Assembly (NCBI GenBank): GCA_016946835.1
Contig: JACVTC010000047.1
Location: 1,052,001 to 1,116,000, forward strand
Reading direction: 5' to 3'
DNA: 64,000 bases
Origin: Neocallimastix lanati (nom. inval.)
Taxonomy: Eukaryota > Neocallimastigomycota > Neocallimastigomycetes > Neocallimastigales > Neocallimastigaceae
Each line of letters starts with the position of its first letter. Within the stretch, counting starts at the first letter, position 1. A model generated the notes under the pieces. It was given only the letters and a program-made list of their open reading frames with translations. It ran no database searches and was not told the DNA's origin. Positions 45,644 through 57,254 of this stretch are shown here, one piece after another. Made by a program: the position numbers and the translations under genes.

Positions 45644-45796
45644 TTCAAGTGGTCGATAAAGATTTCGAGCTTGAAAAATATTCTATTAAGTTGTCGATAA
45701 AGATTTCGAACTTAAAAATTATTCTTAATAAAGTGGTCGAAAAGAACCTCGTGCTTTATAATTTCTACTAAGTTGTCGATAAGGATTTCGAGCTTA
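45644..45796 (+). ncRNA. Array of four TCGA stem-loops in the G leader
   Basis: Hairpins at 45644-45675, 45686-45715, 45728-45759 and 45769-45796. Outer stems TTCAAGT/GCTTGAA, TTAAGT/ACTTAA, ATAAAGT/GCTTTAT and TAAGT/GCTTA; bulges GG, TG, GG, TG; inner TCGA/TCGA (one arm TCGT in the third); 8-nt loops such as TAAAGATT. Same plan as the B leader array with different stems and loops. They lie about 175 bases before gag. Confidence 0.85.
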
Positions 45797-45970
45797 TATC
45801 TACTAAAGAAAGCAAATAAAATTATTATTTTCAAAAGTTACTAAAATATATTGTTTTAAAAATTGATTCGATATTAAATTACCTATTAAATTATATTTTT
45901 AAAGTTGTATTTCCAAATTTATTCTTATTTAATCACCTCATTAATATACAACAAGAAATATTTAAACAAA

Positions 45971-46882
45971 ATGTCCAAGGAAACAACTTTGAGCTTTAAA
46001 GAATTGAAAAAAGAATTAAGAGATATTGTGAAACTTAGCAAGGACAATTTAGATATTAAGTCCTGGGCTACTGAATTAAAACTTTGGATCAAGATACAAG
46101 GTATTACAGATCCAGAAACAATATTTAATGCTTGTTTACTTACCAGCTCTGGTGAAGTACAACGCGTTATTGAAGATTTGGGAGAAGATAGTGATGATGA
46201 AAGTGATGATTCATCAGATGAAGAAGAAGAAGATGATGAAGAAGAAAATGTTGATGATGATATTAAATTTCCTTCTCTTGAAAAAATTATTTCAAGTCTT
46301 GAAAATTTTTACGGTATTAAAGAAGACCAAAATTTACTTCTTAAAGAACTACGTGCAATGCGAATTAAAAGAAACGAAAAGATTAAAGACTTTAATGTAA
46401 GATATAGAACTTTGTACACTAAACTTGATAAAAAGAGAAGAAAGCGCATTGGTGTACTAGATTATATTGATTCTATTCAAAATAATTATGAAGCCTGGAA
46501 GAAATTATCCCTTAAAGATGATATAAGTATGGAGAAAGCTTTCAAAATTGCCGAGAAAGTAGATAGACTTTCTGTAAGGAACAATAATATTAATACTTAT
46601 AATGTTAATAATTCCCAACATAATCAAAATAATCAAAACAGTACTACTTCAAGACTTTATCCTAAAAGAAGAAACGAAACTTTCCAAACAAATCAAACAA
46701 ATAATAAACCGAAACCTCAAGATATTATAGAAGAATCAACCCAGAAAATGAGAAATTTATCTGTTAAAACTTGCTTCTTCTGTAAGGAAGAAGGTCATTA
46801 CTCATACTATTGCCCTCAATTAAATAAGATTATGGAAAAAAATAAAAAAGAAATATATTCCAAAAATTCTTTAAACTTCTAA
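45971..46882 (+). CDS. Element G Gag (about 303 aa)
   Basis: The start at 45971 is chosen because MSKETTLSFKELKKEL aligns with B Gag; an upstream in-frame ATG at 45905 has no counterpart. Capsid-like region with FPSLEKIISSLENFYG and LLKELRAMRIKRNEKIKDF, an Asp/Glu run near residue 80-100, an Asn/Gln-rich linker and one CCHC knuckle CFFCKEEGHYSYYC. RNA packaging role. Confidence 0.9.
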   Translation: MSKETTLSFKELKKELRDIVKLSKDNLDIKSWATELKLWIKIQGITDPETIFNACLLTSSGEVQRVIEDLGEDSDDESDDSSDEEEEDDEEENVDDDIKFPSLEKIISSLENFYGIKEDQNLLLKELRAMRIKRNEKIKDFNVRYRTLYTKLDKKRRKRIGVLDYIDSIQNNYEAWKKLSLKDDISMEKAFKIAEKVDRLSVRNNNINTYNVNNSQHNQNNQNSTTSRLYPKRRNETFQTNQTNNKPKPQDIIEESTQKMRNLSVKTCFFCKEEGHYSYYCPQLNKIMEKNKKEIYSKNSLNF

Positions 46883-47064
46883 ATGGGAGCAGAAGCACTC
46901 CCAATGACAAAACAATAGCTTCATTAAATAATTTACAAAATAATACTTTTACTAAGAATACTCCAATTGATAATAATTCCTTTAATAAAGAATCTGAAGA
47001 ATCTGATTTTAGTGACACAACTGAAAGTGAGGATGATATCATTATTAATGCTATAAAAAGAAAA

Positions 47065-50000
47065 ATGAATGATAATAACAGCGAAAAAGAAGAAAATAAT
47101 TCCAAGAAAGTACATAAAAGTTTAAAAGATAATCCACGTCCTTTTGCAACTCCTGCTTTAAGAAAGAAGAAAGAAAATGAGCTACATAATAAACCAAATA
47201 AAGTTTATAAAAATCAAATACTTCCTTCAATTTTAACTCAACCAAATATTAACAAAGAAAAACAAAAAGAAAAGGAATTAAGAAATATGACAAGAGTAAG
47301 AGAAAGTAAAGAAGAAAACAACAATTATTCATCAAAAGGAAAGGAAAAAGTTGAATCTGAAGATATACTTGTAATCGATAATGAAATAGAAGATCTAGAA
47401 ATGAATAAAGATAATCAACAAAATAAAACTACTACTTTGGAAAAATTAATTTCAACAAAAACTAAAGAAACTAATAATGGAAATACTCAGTTAGTAAAAA
47501 GGAATATCAAAATGATGAATAATAAAGAACCTTACAATATTATGGATGATTTAAATAATCTTAAATCCAGTATTACGATAGGTCAACTCTTGAATGCATG
47601 TCCGAAAATTCGTTCACAATTAACTCAAGGTTTAAAATTAGAAAAATCTAAAATAATTGGAACTGTAGACAATGTAAAAGCACGAACTTTATTAGTAAAT
47701 AACTATGATCATAGCTATATAAGTAAAAGTAATGAAGTAGCCGAAGAAGACTTAGCAATGGTTGATGCAAGTGTTGACGGAGTACTAGGAAAACTTTTAA
47801 TTGATTCTTGTAGTAACCTAAGCATCGTTACTAAGCAGTATTTTGATAAATTACCTGGTGAATATGAAACAGTTGGAAAAAGTCGTGGAAGAATCCAACT
47901 AGCAACACAAGATGAAGAATACTCGGAAGGAATTATTGTTCGATTACCAGTAAAAATTAATAATTATGAATTTAATGCGGACTTTAGAATTATTGAGAAA
48001 GAAGACTCATTTTATGATATGTTAATAAACTTTAAAACTCAAATCGATCATTGTTTATTTATTCATCCAACCTTAAACAATCTATGTAAACTTTTGTCAG
48101 AAAGTGAATACGAAGAAATAGCTAAAATAAATAATCAATATTATGATGAAGAAAGTATAATTTGCACTATTAGAAAAGTTAAAGAAACGAATAATGAAAA
48201 GGAAATTATAAAGGAATTAACTCCAACGGAATTTATTGACAGTGATGAATTTTTAAGTACCTTGAATAAAGATTATAAAGAACAAATTATTAAAATACTC
48301 AAAGAAATGATTGACATAGTTGCCACTTCAACAGAAGAACTAACTCCTTCTAAACTTTCACCACATAAGATCCGTTTGAAAGCAAATGCAAAGCCAGTAA
48401 AATTAAGAAGTTATAGGTTAACTAAATTAAAATCAGATATCTTAAAAGAAGAACTTACAAAGCTTATTAAGAAAGGATTGATAGAACCATCCTGTTCAGA
48501 ATGGTCATCTCCAGTAGTACTTATTCTAAAACACAATGGAAAGTGGCGCTTGTGCATTGACTACCGAAAAGTCAATGATATGACAGAAAAAGATTCTTAT
48601 TCAGTTCCATATATAGATGAAATTTTTGATAGTCTCGGAGGAGCTAAAATATTTACAACTCTTGATTTATTTTCTGGTTTTCACCAAATCTTAATGGATG
48701 AAGAAAGCGTTGAAGTAACCACTTTCACTACTAAGTTTGGAAATTATCAATTTAAGGTTATGCCTTTTGGACTTACTGGAGCTCCCTCAACCTTCCAAAG
48801 AGAAATGAATAAAATTTTATTCCCTTTTATTGGTGAATTTGTTTATGTATTTATTGATGATGTTTTGATCTATTCAAAAAGTATCGAAGAACATTTAATT
48901 CATATTAAACAAGTATTAGAAGTATTTAAAGAAAACAAGTTAAAAATTAATATTGAAAAGTGCCATTTTATTCAAACTGAAGTTGATGTATTAGGTCACA
49001 AACTTACTACTAAAGGATTAAGTCCCATGGAAAGTAAAATAACAGCTATTAAGAAGTGGGAAGCCCCTTCATCAATTCATGAATTAAGATCATTTCTAGG
49101 AGCAATAGGATATTATTGTGACTTTATTCCTAAATATGCTCAAATTACCTCACCTTTATGTAAATTATTGAAAAAGAATACTAAATATGAATGGAATAAA
49201 GAACAACAAGAAAGCTTTGAACTCCTAAAAGAAAAATTAATCAATGCACCTATTCTAAAATTTCCGTCATTTGACAAACCTTTTATCATTAGAACTGATG
49301 CTTCGTATAATGGAATTGGTGGAGTTCTTTTACAAAAAGAAGAAGAAACCGGTAAGGAGCATCCAATACATTTTATAAGTAGAAGTTTGAAGAAAGCTGA
49401 AAAGAATTATGGTATTACCGATTTGGAAGGAACCGCTTTGTTTTACTGTATGGCTAAATTTAAATCTTATATTGAAGGAAATCCATTACCTACAACTATT
49501 TACACAGATCATAAACCATTAGTTGGTTTATTTAAGAATAAAGAACCTTTGAATGCAAGGCAAACAAGATGGTGTCTAACCGCTAGTATGCTTGGAATTA
49601 ATATAAAATATGAATCAGGCAAAAAGAATGTGTTAGCTGATGCTCTTTCAAGAATGAAAAGTAAGGAAGAGAGAAAGATATTATTAACAAAAATTACTAA
49701 TGGAAATAATGAAGAATTATTATCTAAAGTTATAAAGGAATTTATTAATGAAAAGTTTACTGTTATTGATGGTGAAGATTACTTTATCGACAATGGAAAT
49801 TATAGAAAATTAATAACGGATGAAAATGAAAGGTTTAAATTAATTTTAGAAGCTCATAATATTGGCCACGAAGGATATTACAAAACATATCAAAGACTTA
49901 AGAAAAACTTTTATTGGAATCATATGATTAAAGATATCAAAAGAATTGTTAGTAATTGTGAAAAATGCCAGTTAAATCGTCCTCAACCATATCCAGAACC

Positions 50001-50879
50001 AACCGAAAACCATCCAACTAAAGTAGAGGGTCCCTTTGTGCATTTAGGATTAGATATTATAGGACCGTTACCAAAAACAAGAAATAATAATCAATATATT
50101 ATAGTAACTGTTGATTACTTTACCAAATGGGTTGAAGCCGAACCCACTGAAAACATAACTTCCTCAGATATAATTAAATTTTTAATAAACGTTTTTGCAA
50201 GACATGGTGTACCTCAAGTTATTACTACTGATAATGGAGTCCAATTCACTTCTGATATGACTAAAATCTTTCTTGATCTTTATGATGTATATGTTAAATT
50301 TGTAGCTACTTACCACCCTGAATCAAATGGCCTTACTGAAAATCGAAATAAAGAAATTGGAAAATTACTCCGTTTATTAGGAAGGAAAATCAAGATTGGG
50401 ATGAAGTTTTACCTTCTGCTTTATGGGCACTTCGAACTACCAAAAATACAGCTACTGGACATTCTAGTTTTGAATTAGTATATGGAAGAGAAGACCAACA
50501 GCCTTATGATATAGCCATAAGAACAATTGAAAATGCAGGTAAATCATATGATGAAATTTTAATGGAAAAATTTGTTCGTCATTATCAATGGACTAGAGAA
50601 GCATGCGAAAATGTGAAGAATGCTAACAAGTATTGGGCAACAAGACGAGAAGAACAAATAAGTATGAAAAAAGGAAAAGAATTAAAGGCTGGTGATCTTG
50701 TTCTTGTTAGAAACTTTAGCCGCACTAAGCTAGAACCATATTACAATGGACCATTTAAAATTTTAAAAATTCAATTCAACACGGCAACCCTAATCGATCA
50801 GAAGACTGGAAAGCAACTCGATAGGAATGTTCACTTTAAAAATTTAGTAAAGTTTAACTCCGCTTACAGAGAAGCTTGA
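47065..50879 (+). CDS. Element G pol region, fossil with about one break
   Basis: Same domain order as B Pol and readily alignable with it: protease LIDSCS, reverse transcriptase with MPFGLTGAPSTFQ and FIDD, RNase H TDASYNG and TDHKPL, integrase zinc domain HNIGHEG...CEKCQ, core LDIIGP and TDNGVQF, and GPFK close to the end. The region seems to carry about one break, so this copy is probably inactive. B Pol is the nearest relative in the window. Confidence 0.85.
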
Positions 50880-50897
50880 GTCTTCGTCGGGGCATCT

Positions 50898-51385
50898 TGA
50901 TAAGAATGTACTAAATAATGCATTCTTAATTAAATCTACGATTTATTTCTAATACATTATATGTACATTATTATTTTTGTACTTTAATAAATTTTTAAAT
51001 CCAAAGATCAAAAATTAAATCAAAAATTATATTAAACTTTATATTTTTATATTAAATCTTATATTAATAGTAATATTTTTATATATTTAAAACTTATATT
51101 AGCAATATTAATAATAAATCTTATTTTTTTTTTATATTTTTATATTAAAAATGAAAATTTGTATTAATAATATTTTTTATATATTGATAATTAAAAATTT
51201 ATATATTATATTTTAACTTTTATTATAAAATTTTATATCGAAATGTTTTATTTTATATTGAAAAATATTTTATTTTATTAAAAACCTTTATATTAGAATA
51301 GTATTTTTATTTCTATTTGAATATTTTAACAGATTGTAACAAAAATTATAGCCAATTAAATAAATTCTTATTAGTAATATTTTAG

Positions 51386-51416
<31 letters not shown>

Positions 51417-51719
51417 TGTTTTATTAATATTATAAATGTATTTTATTTATATTGTTATAATTAAATTTTATATAATTGATTATAAAAATCAATTTAAATT
51501 TAATAGTTTTTATAAAAAAAAAATAAATAAAATGTAATTTAGTGGCAAGAACAACTTTTATGCCTTGAAAAAAGTATAAATAGTTGTAAATTTTGCTACA
51601 AATTTTTAAAAATCATCAAATCAAATAAATTTAATAAAATAAATAAATAAAATAATAAATAAATAAATAAAATTTGTGTTTCTTACTTTATATTTATTTA
51701 ATTCTCTAAAACCTTAACA
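50898..51719 (+). repeat. Element G 3' LTR (822 bp)
   Basis: Preceded by the G-rich tract CGTCGGGGCATCT. Ends CCTTAACA, then TCGT. Confidence 0.9.
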
Positions 51720-51726
51720 TCGTTTG

Positions 51727-52725
51727 TGTAATAATTTAATTAAAAAATTATAATTAAATTATTAATCATTAATATTAGCTCTAACTGCTAATATTAAAGG
51801 TTTAGAAAAGAATCATACTTACCTATGGTTCTTTCTAATTATCGAGTTTATTATAACGAATTATAATAGACGAAACACTAAAATTGATAAGGAAAAGTTT
51901 TAATTATAAAATTTGTTTTATTAAAATAATTTGTTTTATTATTTATTAAAAATTTTAAATGTTAAAACTTATTGTTATTATTATTATATTATAATTGTTA
52001 TAATAATAACTCTTGATTTCTCAAAGAGAACTCAAGAGCCTTATTTATACTTTTTTGTCAAAATAAGGTTAAAATCAAAAGGGGTTCTAATCTTAACAAA
52101 TCTCTTATCTAGGAAAAGACTAGAAGAAAAACCTAGATAAGTTTTTTGATCGATATTCTATCCATATCGATCATCGCGTTAATTAAGTAAAACCGATTAC
52201 TTTTAAGAAGTAATTGGAAAAACCTTAATTAACCGATTACTTAATCTAATATAATGATCGAAAATAAAAGAATAAAATAATGAAAATTATTTCGATCATA
52301 AAATTTAAAATTTAATCTATTTAGTTCTATTTTATAGAACTTTACATAAAAAATATAAAACAATACATTAATAATAAAATACATGATTAATACAATACAG
52401 AATACATGATAGAATACAGAATACATGATAAAATACAGAATAGTGTTTTAGTTTATGATTTAATAAGTAAGAGAAAACTAAAACTAATAAATTTAATAAT
52501 TAAGTGAATAATTAAATAAATTTAATATTATTTTAAATGTATAAAAATTATTTGATTAAATAAATTTTTAATATTAAACTAAATAAAATTTTAATATATA
52601 ATTAAATAAATTATTAATTATAATTAATTGTATAAATGAAATATGAGTTAAATAAAAGTTATATTAATTATAACCTAACTAAGAAAATATAATTATTTTG
52701 TTAAAAATAATTATAGATTCTTACA
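51727..52725 (-). repeat. Solo LTR, A-related, diverged (999 bp)
   Basis: TGTAATAATT...GATTCTTACA, in the orientation of element A. It shares the LTR hairpin (52010-52038) and the AAAATACAGAATACATGAT-type repeat, but with many differences. The left flank is GTTTG and the right flank TTCAG, so no target duplication survives. Confidence 0.8.
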
Positions 52726-52730
52726 TTCAG

Positions 52731-53520
52731 TGTAATAATTTCTATAAATTATAGAAATTATTATTTATAATTAATATTAACTAAACTATTAAGATTAAAT
52801 AAAAAAGTAAAATAAAAATTAAAATAAAAATAAGAATTTAATACTTATCTTTAAAATTAGAGTTTATTATAAGAAAATATAATAGACCTTAAATGAATGA
52901 GAAATAAAATATGTTTTTATCAAAAGAACTTTATTAATCTATTTTATTATTAAATATTTTATTATTTTTTTTGACAAATTTTAAAATAACTATTTTATAT
53001 TAATTGAAATATTAATGTCTTTTATTGTTATTATATTTTTCTTAAAATAATAACTCTTGATTTTCTAAAGACGAAAATCAACAGCTATTTATATTTTTAC
53101 AAAAATAAATGTATTTTTCTAATCTTAACAATGATTCTTTCCAGAAAAAGATTAGAAGAAAAAACTGGAAAGATTTTTGATCAATAATCTATACTTATTG
53201 ATCATCGTGTTATTAAATAAAACCAATTATAATTAATCGGAAAAACTTTAATAACCGATTTTAATAACTAAAAGAATTAAAAAGAAAAAGGATAAAAAAG
53301 AGAAGGATAAAATAATGCAGAAATTTTATTAAATACATTTTTTCTATGAAATAATACAGAAGTTATATTAAATACATTTTTTCATATAACAATTAATACA
53401 TTAATTGGTATAATTGTTTTTAAATGAAATAAATTTTTTTTAAAGAATAATAATTATGAAATAATTATTAATTAATAAGAAATAGAAATAAATTATAAAA
53501 ATTTATATCAATTTCTTACA
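52731..53520 (-). repeat. Solo LTR, distant A relative (790 bp)
   Basis: TGTAATAATTTC...TTTCTTACA. The target duplication TTCAG (52726-52730; the right copy is now split by the next insertion, 53521-53524 plus 54407) shows it inserted directly at the end of the previous LTR. The LTR hairpin (53057-53081) has a changed but still paired stem. Confidence 0.78.
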
Positions 53521-53524
53521 TTCA

Positions 53525-54401
53525 TGTAAGAATCTATAATTATTTGTTAGCAAATAATTATATTTTCTTAGTTAAGTTATTATAACTATAACTTTATTTA
53601 ATTACATATAATATTTATTAAATTTATTTAATTTAATTTTAAATATTCATTAATTTAACAAAATTTATTTAATTAATTTTAAATAATATATTTACAATAT
53701 GCTAAATTCTCTACTGTAACTAATGTATTTTGTATTGTATTTTATTCTGTATTCTATAATGTATTCTGTATTTTATAATGTATTCTGTATTTTATTAACT
53801 ATTTAATTTTATTTTTTTAATATAAGGATAAATTATATGATCGAAATATCTTTTATTATTTTATTCTTTTATTTTCGATCATTAGATTGGAAAATCGGTT
53901 AATTAAGATTTTTTCCAATTACTTTTTAGAAGTAATCGGTTTTACTTAATTAATGCGATGATCGATATGGATAGAATATCGATCGAAAACTTATCTAGGT
54001 TTTTCTATCTAATCTTTTCCTAGATAAGAGATTTGTTAAGATTAGAAAACCCTTTCTTATTTAACCTTATTTTCATAAAAAAATATAAATAAGGCTCTTG
54101 AGTTCTCTTTGAGAAATCAAGAGTTATTATTATAAAAAACATAGTTATAATAGTAACAATTTTATATTTTTAACTTTAATAAATTAATAAAAATATTTTA
54201 TTCAAAAACATATTTTTAAAATCAATTTATACAAACAATTCTTTTCTTACTTTTTGTGTTATTATTATAATTAATTTTATAATAAACTCTACTCTAAAGG
54301 TAAAAAAATTTATTTTATTTTATTTTCTCAACTTAATGAATTAGTCGTTAAGTTGTAGTTAATAATTCTATTTTGAGTTAGTTCTTAATAGAATTATTAC
54401 A
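53525..54401 (+). repeat. Solo LTR of the A family, reversed (877 bp)
   Basis: Very close to the LTR of element A in reverse complement. Target duplication ATTCA (53520-53524 and 54402-54406), whose first base is the last base of the previous LTR. It is the newest of this group. Confidence 0.88.
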
Positions 54402-54411
54402 ATTCAGTTAG

Positions 54412-54969
54412 TGTAACAGATACATGGTAACTTCAAGCCTATCCAATGATAGTTCTTTGGTTACGTAACGTATCTCTAAACAGCTAGCAATTTCGGCTAA
54501 TCAAATAAAATCTTTTGTTATTTTCGTACATTAAATTTTATTATTTTATAAATAATTATATAGTTAAATATTTATTTAAATATATTTTATTTAGTGATTA
54601 GTAAACTAAGTTAAATTAAATTATTTACCAATCATAATATTATTGACATGTATAAATAATAATTGAACTTGTAACTGTAATGCACTAGCGTTACTATTAA
54701 CGTAAATTGTTATTATAAATATTAATATTAATAAATAAAATTATAATTATTAAATAAAAAATATTACTCAGTGTAAGCCCAGTAACTGATAACAAATAGA
54801 GTTATAAAGTACTGCGCTATACTTTCGTGTAAAAAAGAAATAATAATTATAGAATTAATTAATTTAGTGTTTATTATTAACAACTCGAATAGAGAGGTGT
54901 TAAGTTATCTTAGCCTTTAAATTTAGTTATTATTCGTTATTTTAGTTAATAATAAACTTACCTTTTACA
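54412..54969. repeat. Possible further solo LTR
   Basis: Begins TGTAACAG and ends TTTTACA, with inverted TGTAA/TTACA ends like A-type LTRs, and lies exactly between two LTR junctions. No second copy and no clear target duplication, so it may instead be plain host spacer. Confidence 0.3.
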
Positions 54970-54970
54970 G

Positions 54971-55440
54971 TGTAAGAAATTTAGATAAATTTATTATAAA
55001 ATTTATCTATCTTTCTTATTTAATACATTAATTTAATACATTAAATTGTATTTATTTTAACCAATAATATTTAATTATTAATTTATATATATTTGATTCT
55101 CTTGAGTTCTCTTCGAGAAATCAAGAGTTATTATTTTAGAATTTTTATAATAAATAATAATTCAAATAAAATAATTAATTAATAAACAAATCCATTTTTA
55201 ATAAAACATATTTATAAATATTTGTGTCTTTTATTCCTTTTGTGTTATTGTTTATTATAAACTTTCTATAATAAACTCTATCTTATATTTAAGTTAAGTA
55301 TAATTATTTATTTATATTATTTTATATTTATTTAATTATATTTAATTTTATTTTCTCAAATTAATGTTAATTAGTAATAATTAATGTTAATTTGTAGTTA
55401 AGAAATTATTTATAATTAATTTTATAAGTAATTTCTTACA
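54971..55440 (+). repeat. Solo LTR, A-related, short (470 bp)
   Basis: TGTAAGAAAT...ATTTCTTACA with target duplication TACAG (54966-54970 and 55441-55445). Keeps the LTR hairpin (55099-55127). Confidence 0.82.
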
Positions 55441-55446
55441 TACAGT

Positions 55447-55988
55447 TGATACGATATTATTAAAAGTATCAGTGTTCGGTTGAGCAAGTTGTTTGATTAT
55501 AAAATAATATATTCTAACAGAAGAATATAATAATAAACACACACTAATAAAATATATAGTAAACAATAATAATTCTTTTGTCGTATTTTAATTTTATTAT
55601 TTTATTTTATATTTAAATATTAATCAATATATTTTATTATTTTAGTTATATTAATACATATTAAATTCTACTAAATTTTATATTAGTTAATTCCTCTGAA
55701 TAACTAATTATTTTCTTTATAACTATAATTATAATAATATTAAGTTTTCTCTCCTTAATATTAACTTTTTAGTTAGCTCTCTAACTTCCTTCTTAATTTA
55801 TTATTTATTTTCTTCATTTTATATTTCATTATTTCTCTTAACTCTATTCTATTGGTTAGTTTATCTTATTTAATTTTATTAATACTTATTAATTGTACAA
55901 ACTCATTTATTTACATGTATTAAATTATTTATCTATTATTTAAATTATTTTTATAGTTATTTCTATATTATTTGTAAGTGTCGTATCA
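55447..55988 (-). repeat. Element F 3' LTR (542 bp)
   Basis: TGATACGA...TCGTATCA, eight-base inverted ends. Confidence 0.9.
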
Positions 55989-56008
55989 AGACGCCCCTGC
56001 TTTGAGTA

Positions 56009-56027
56009 GACTTCGTCCCTTGAAGTC
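56009..56027 (-). promoter_or_regulatory. Pre-PPT hairpin of element F
   Basis: Reads GACTTCAAGGGACGAAGTC on the minus strand, followed by the purine tract AAAGCAGGGGCG and the LTR. Identical to C, D and P. Confidence 0.82.
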
Positions 56028-56208
56028 CCTATTTTATATATAATTTCTCTAAAAAAAATATTATTCTAAAAAAAAAAATTAAAATATTATATTTATTCTA
56101 GTTTAATTTAATTGGCTAATATCTAAAAATCATAGTTATTATGTATGAATATTATTAAAATTTTTTTTTTTTTTTTTTTTTTTTAGGTATGTATATATTT
56201 AATATTTA

Positions 56209-56253
<45 letters not shown>

Positions 56254-56285
56254 GTGTAAATTTTGAAATCTAAATTTTGAAATGT

Positions 56286-56324
<39 letters not shown>

Positions 56325-57091
56325 TTGAAATCTAAATTTTGAAATGTAAATATTTTTTTTTTGTACTAACTTATCATTATATATTTGTATATCTATATTA
56401 TTATTTATTGTATATACCTCTGTCTATATTATATATTGTTTATATATATATTTATATATTTATATTATATTATTGTATTTTATTGTAGTATGCTTGTTAT
56501 TATATATATTTTATTATGATCAATTCCTTAGTATTTATCGTATCATATTATATGTACAATTTTATTATGAATTTAATTATATTTAATTATTGTGAGTGAA
56601 AATTATTATTTATTATATTTATATTCCTTAACATTGTGTGTTGTACCTGTAATAATACTACCTTATATATTATTGATTATATATAAATATTATTCATTAT
56701 ACGTCGTTGTTTGTATTATTATATATTGCTCTTAATATTTTATATTATATATATATTATTTTTTTTTTTTTTTTGTATGATAATATTATCTTATACTTAT
56801 GTTATTCTTATTATATATTGTATATATGTTATTTCTTATGTGTATTACTATTTAATCATATATGATTTTACTATTCTTATTATATTTATATATATTTTAT
56901 TACATATATATTACTATTTATGTTATATTTATGCTATATTATTATACTATTCCTATTATATTGTATATATGAAATTATGTTATATATATATTATATATAT
57001 ATATCTTTTATATCTGTGTTATTACTGTGTTATATATATTTATATATCTGTTTTTATTTTAAACTATTTTGTCATTATGTAATACTTATTT

Positions 57092-57131
<40 letters not shown>

Positions 57132-57163
57132 AAAGTTTGAATTTGAAATATAAATTAAAATGT

Positions 57164-57205
<42 letters not shown>

Positions 57206-57254
57206 ATAAATTTTTGAAATGTAAATTAAAATGTAATTTTTATTATTATAACTA
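56028..57254 (-). other. Element F 3' non-coding part
   Basis: T/A-rich with T tracts of 25-40 bases (about 56160-56184, 56211-56249, 56288-56319, 57096-57124, 57167-57200) and a repeated AAATTTTGAAATGTAA word. Open frames in it are low-complexity artefacts. Confidence 0.7.

Larger units (their letters stand above)
43787..51719 (+). mobile_element. Element G: Ty3/Gypsy LTR retrotransposon, B family; about one break
   Basis: 7,933 bp. LTRs of 843 and 822 bp differ mostly in A-tract length plus some bases. The 4-bp target duplication is TCGT (43783-43786 and 51720-51723). Same primer site, leader hairpin design and protein family as B, but the LTR sequence is mostly different. Pol seems to carry about one break. 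It is older than P, which inserted at its edge. Confidence 0.92.

Noticed and set aside
54412-54520. tRNA gene as anchor for the second stack
   Set aside because: Some GC-richer sequence is present, but no A box, B box or cloverleaf could be found.
56711-57082. 123-codon Tyr/Ile-rich open frame
   Set aside because: Pure low-complexity TA-rich DNA in the 3' non-coding part of F, no domain, antisense to the element.
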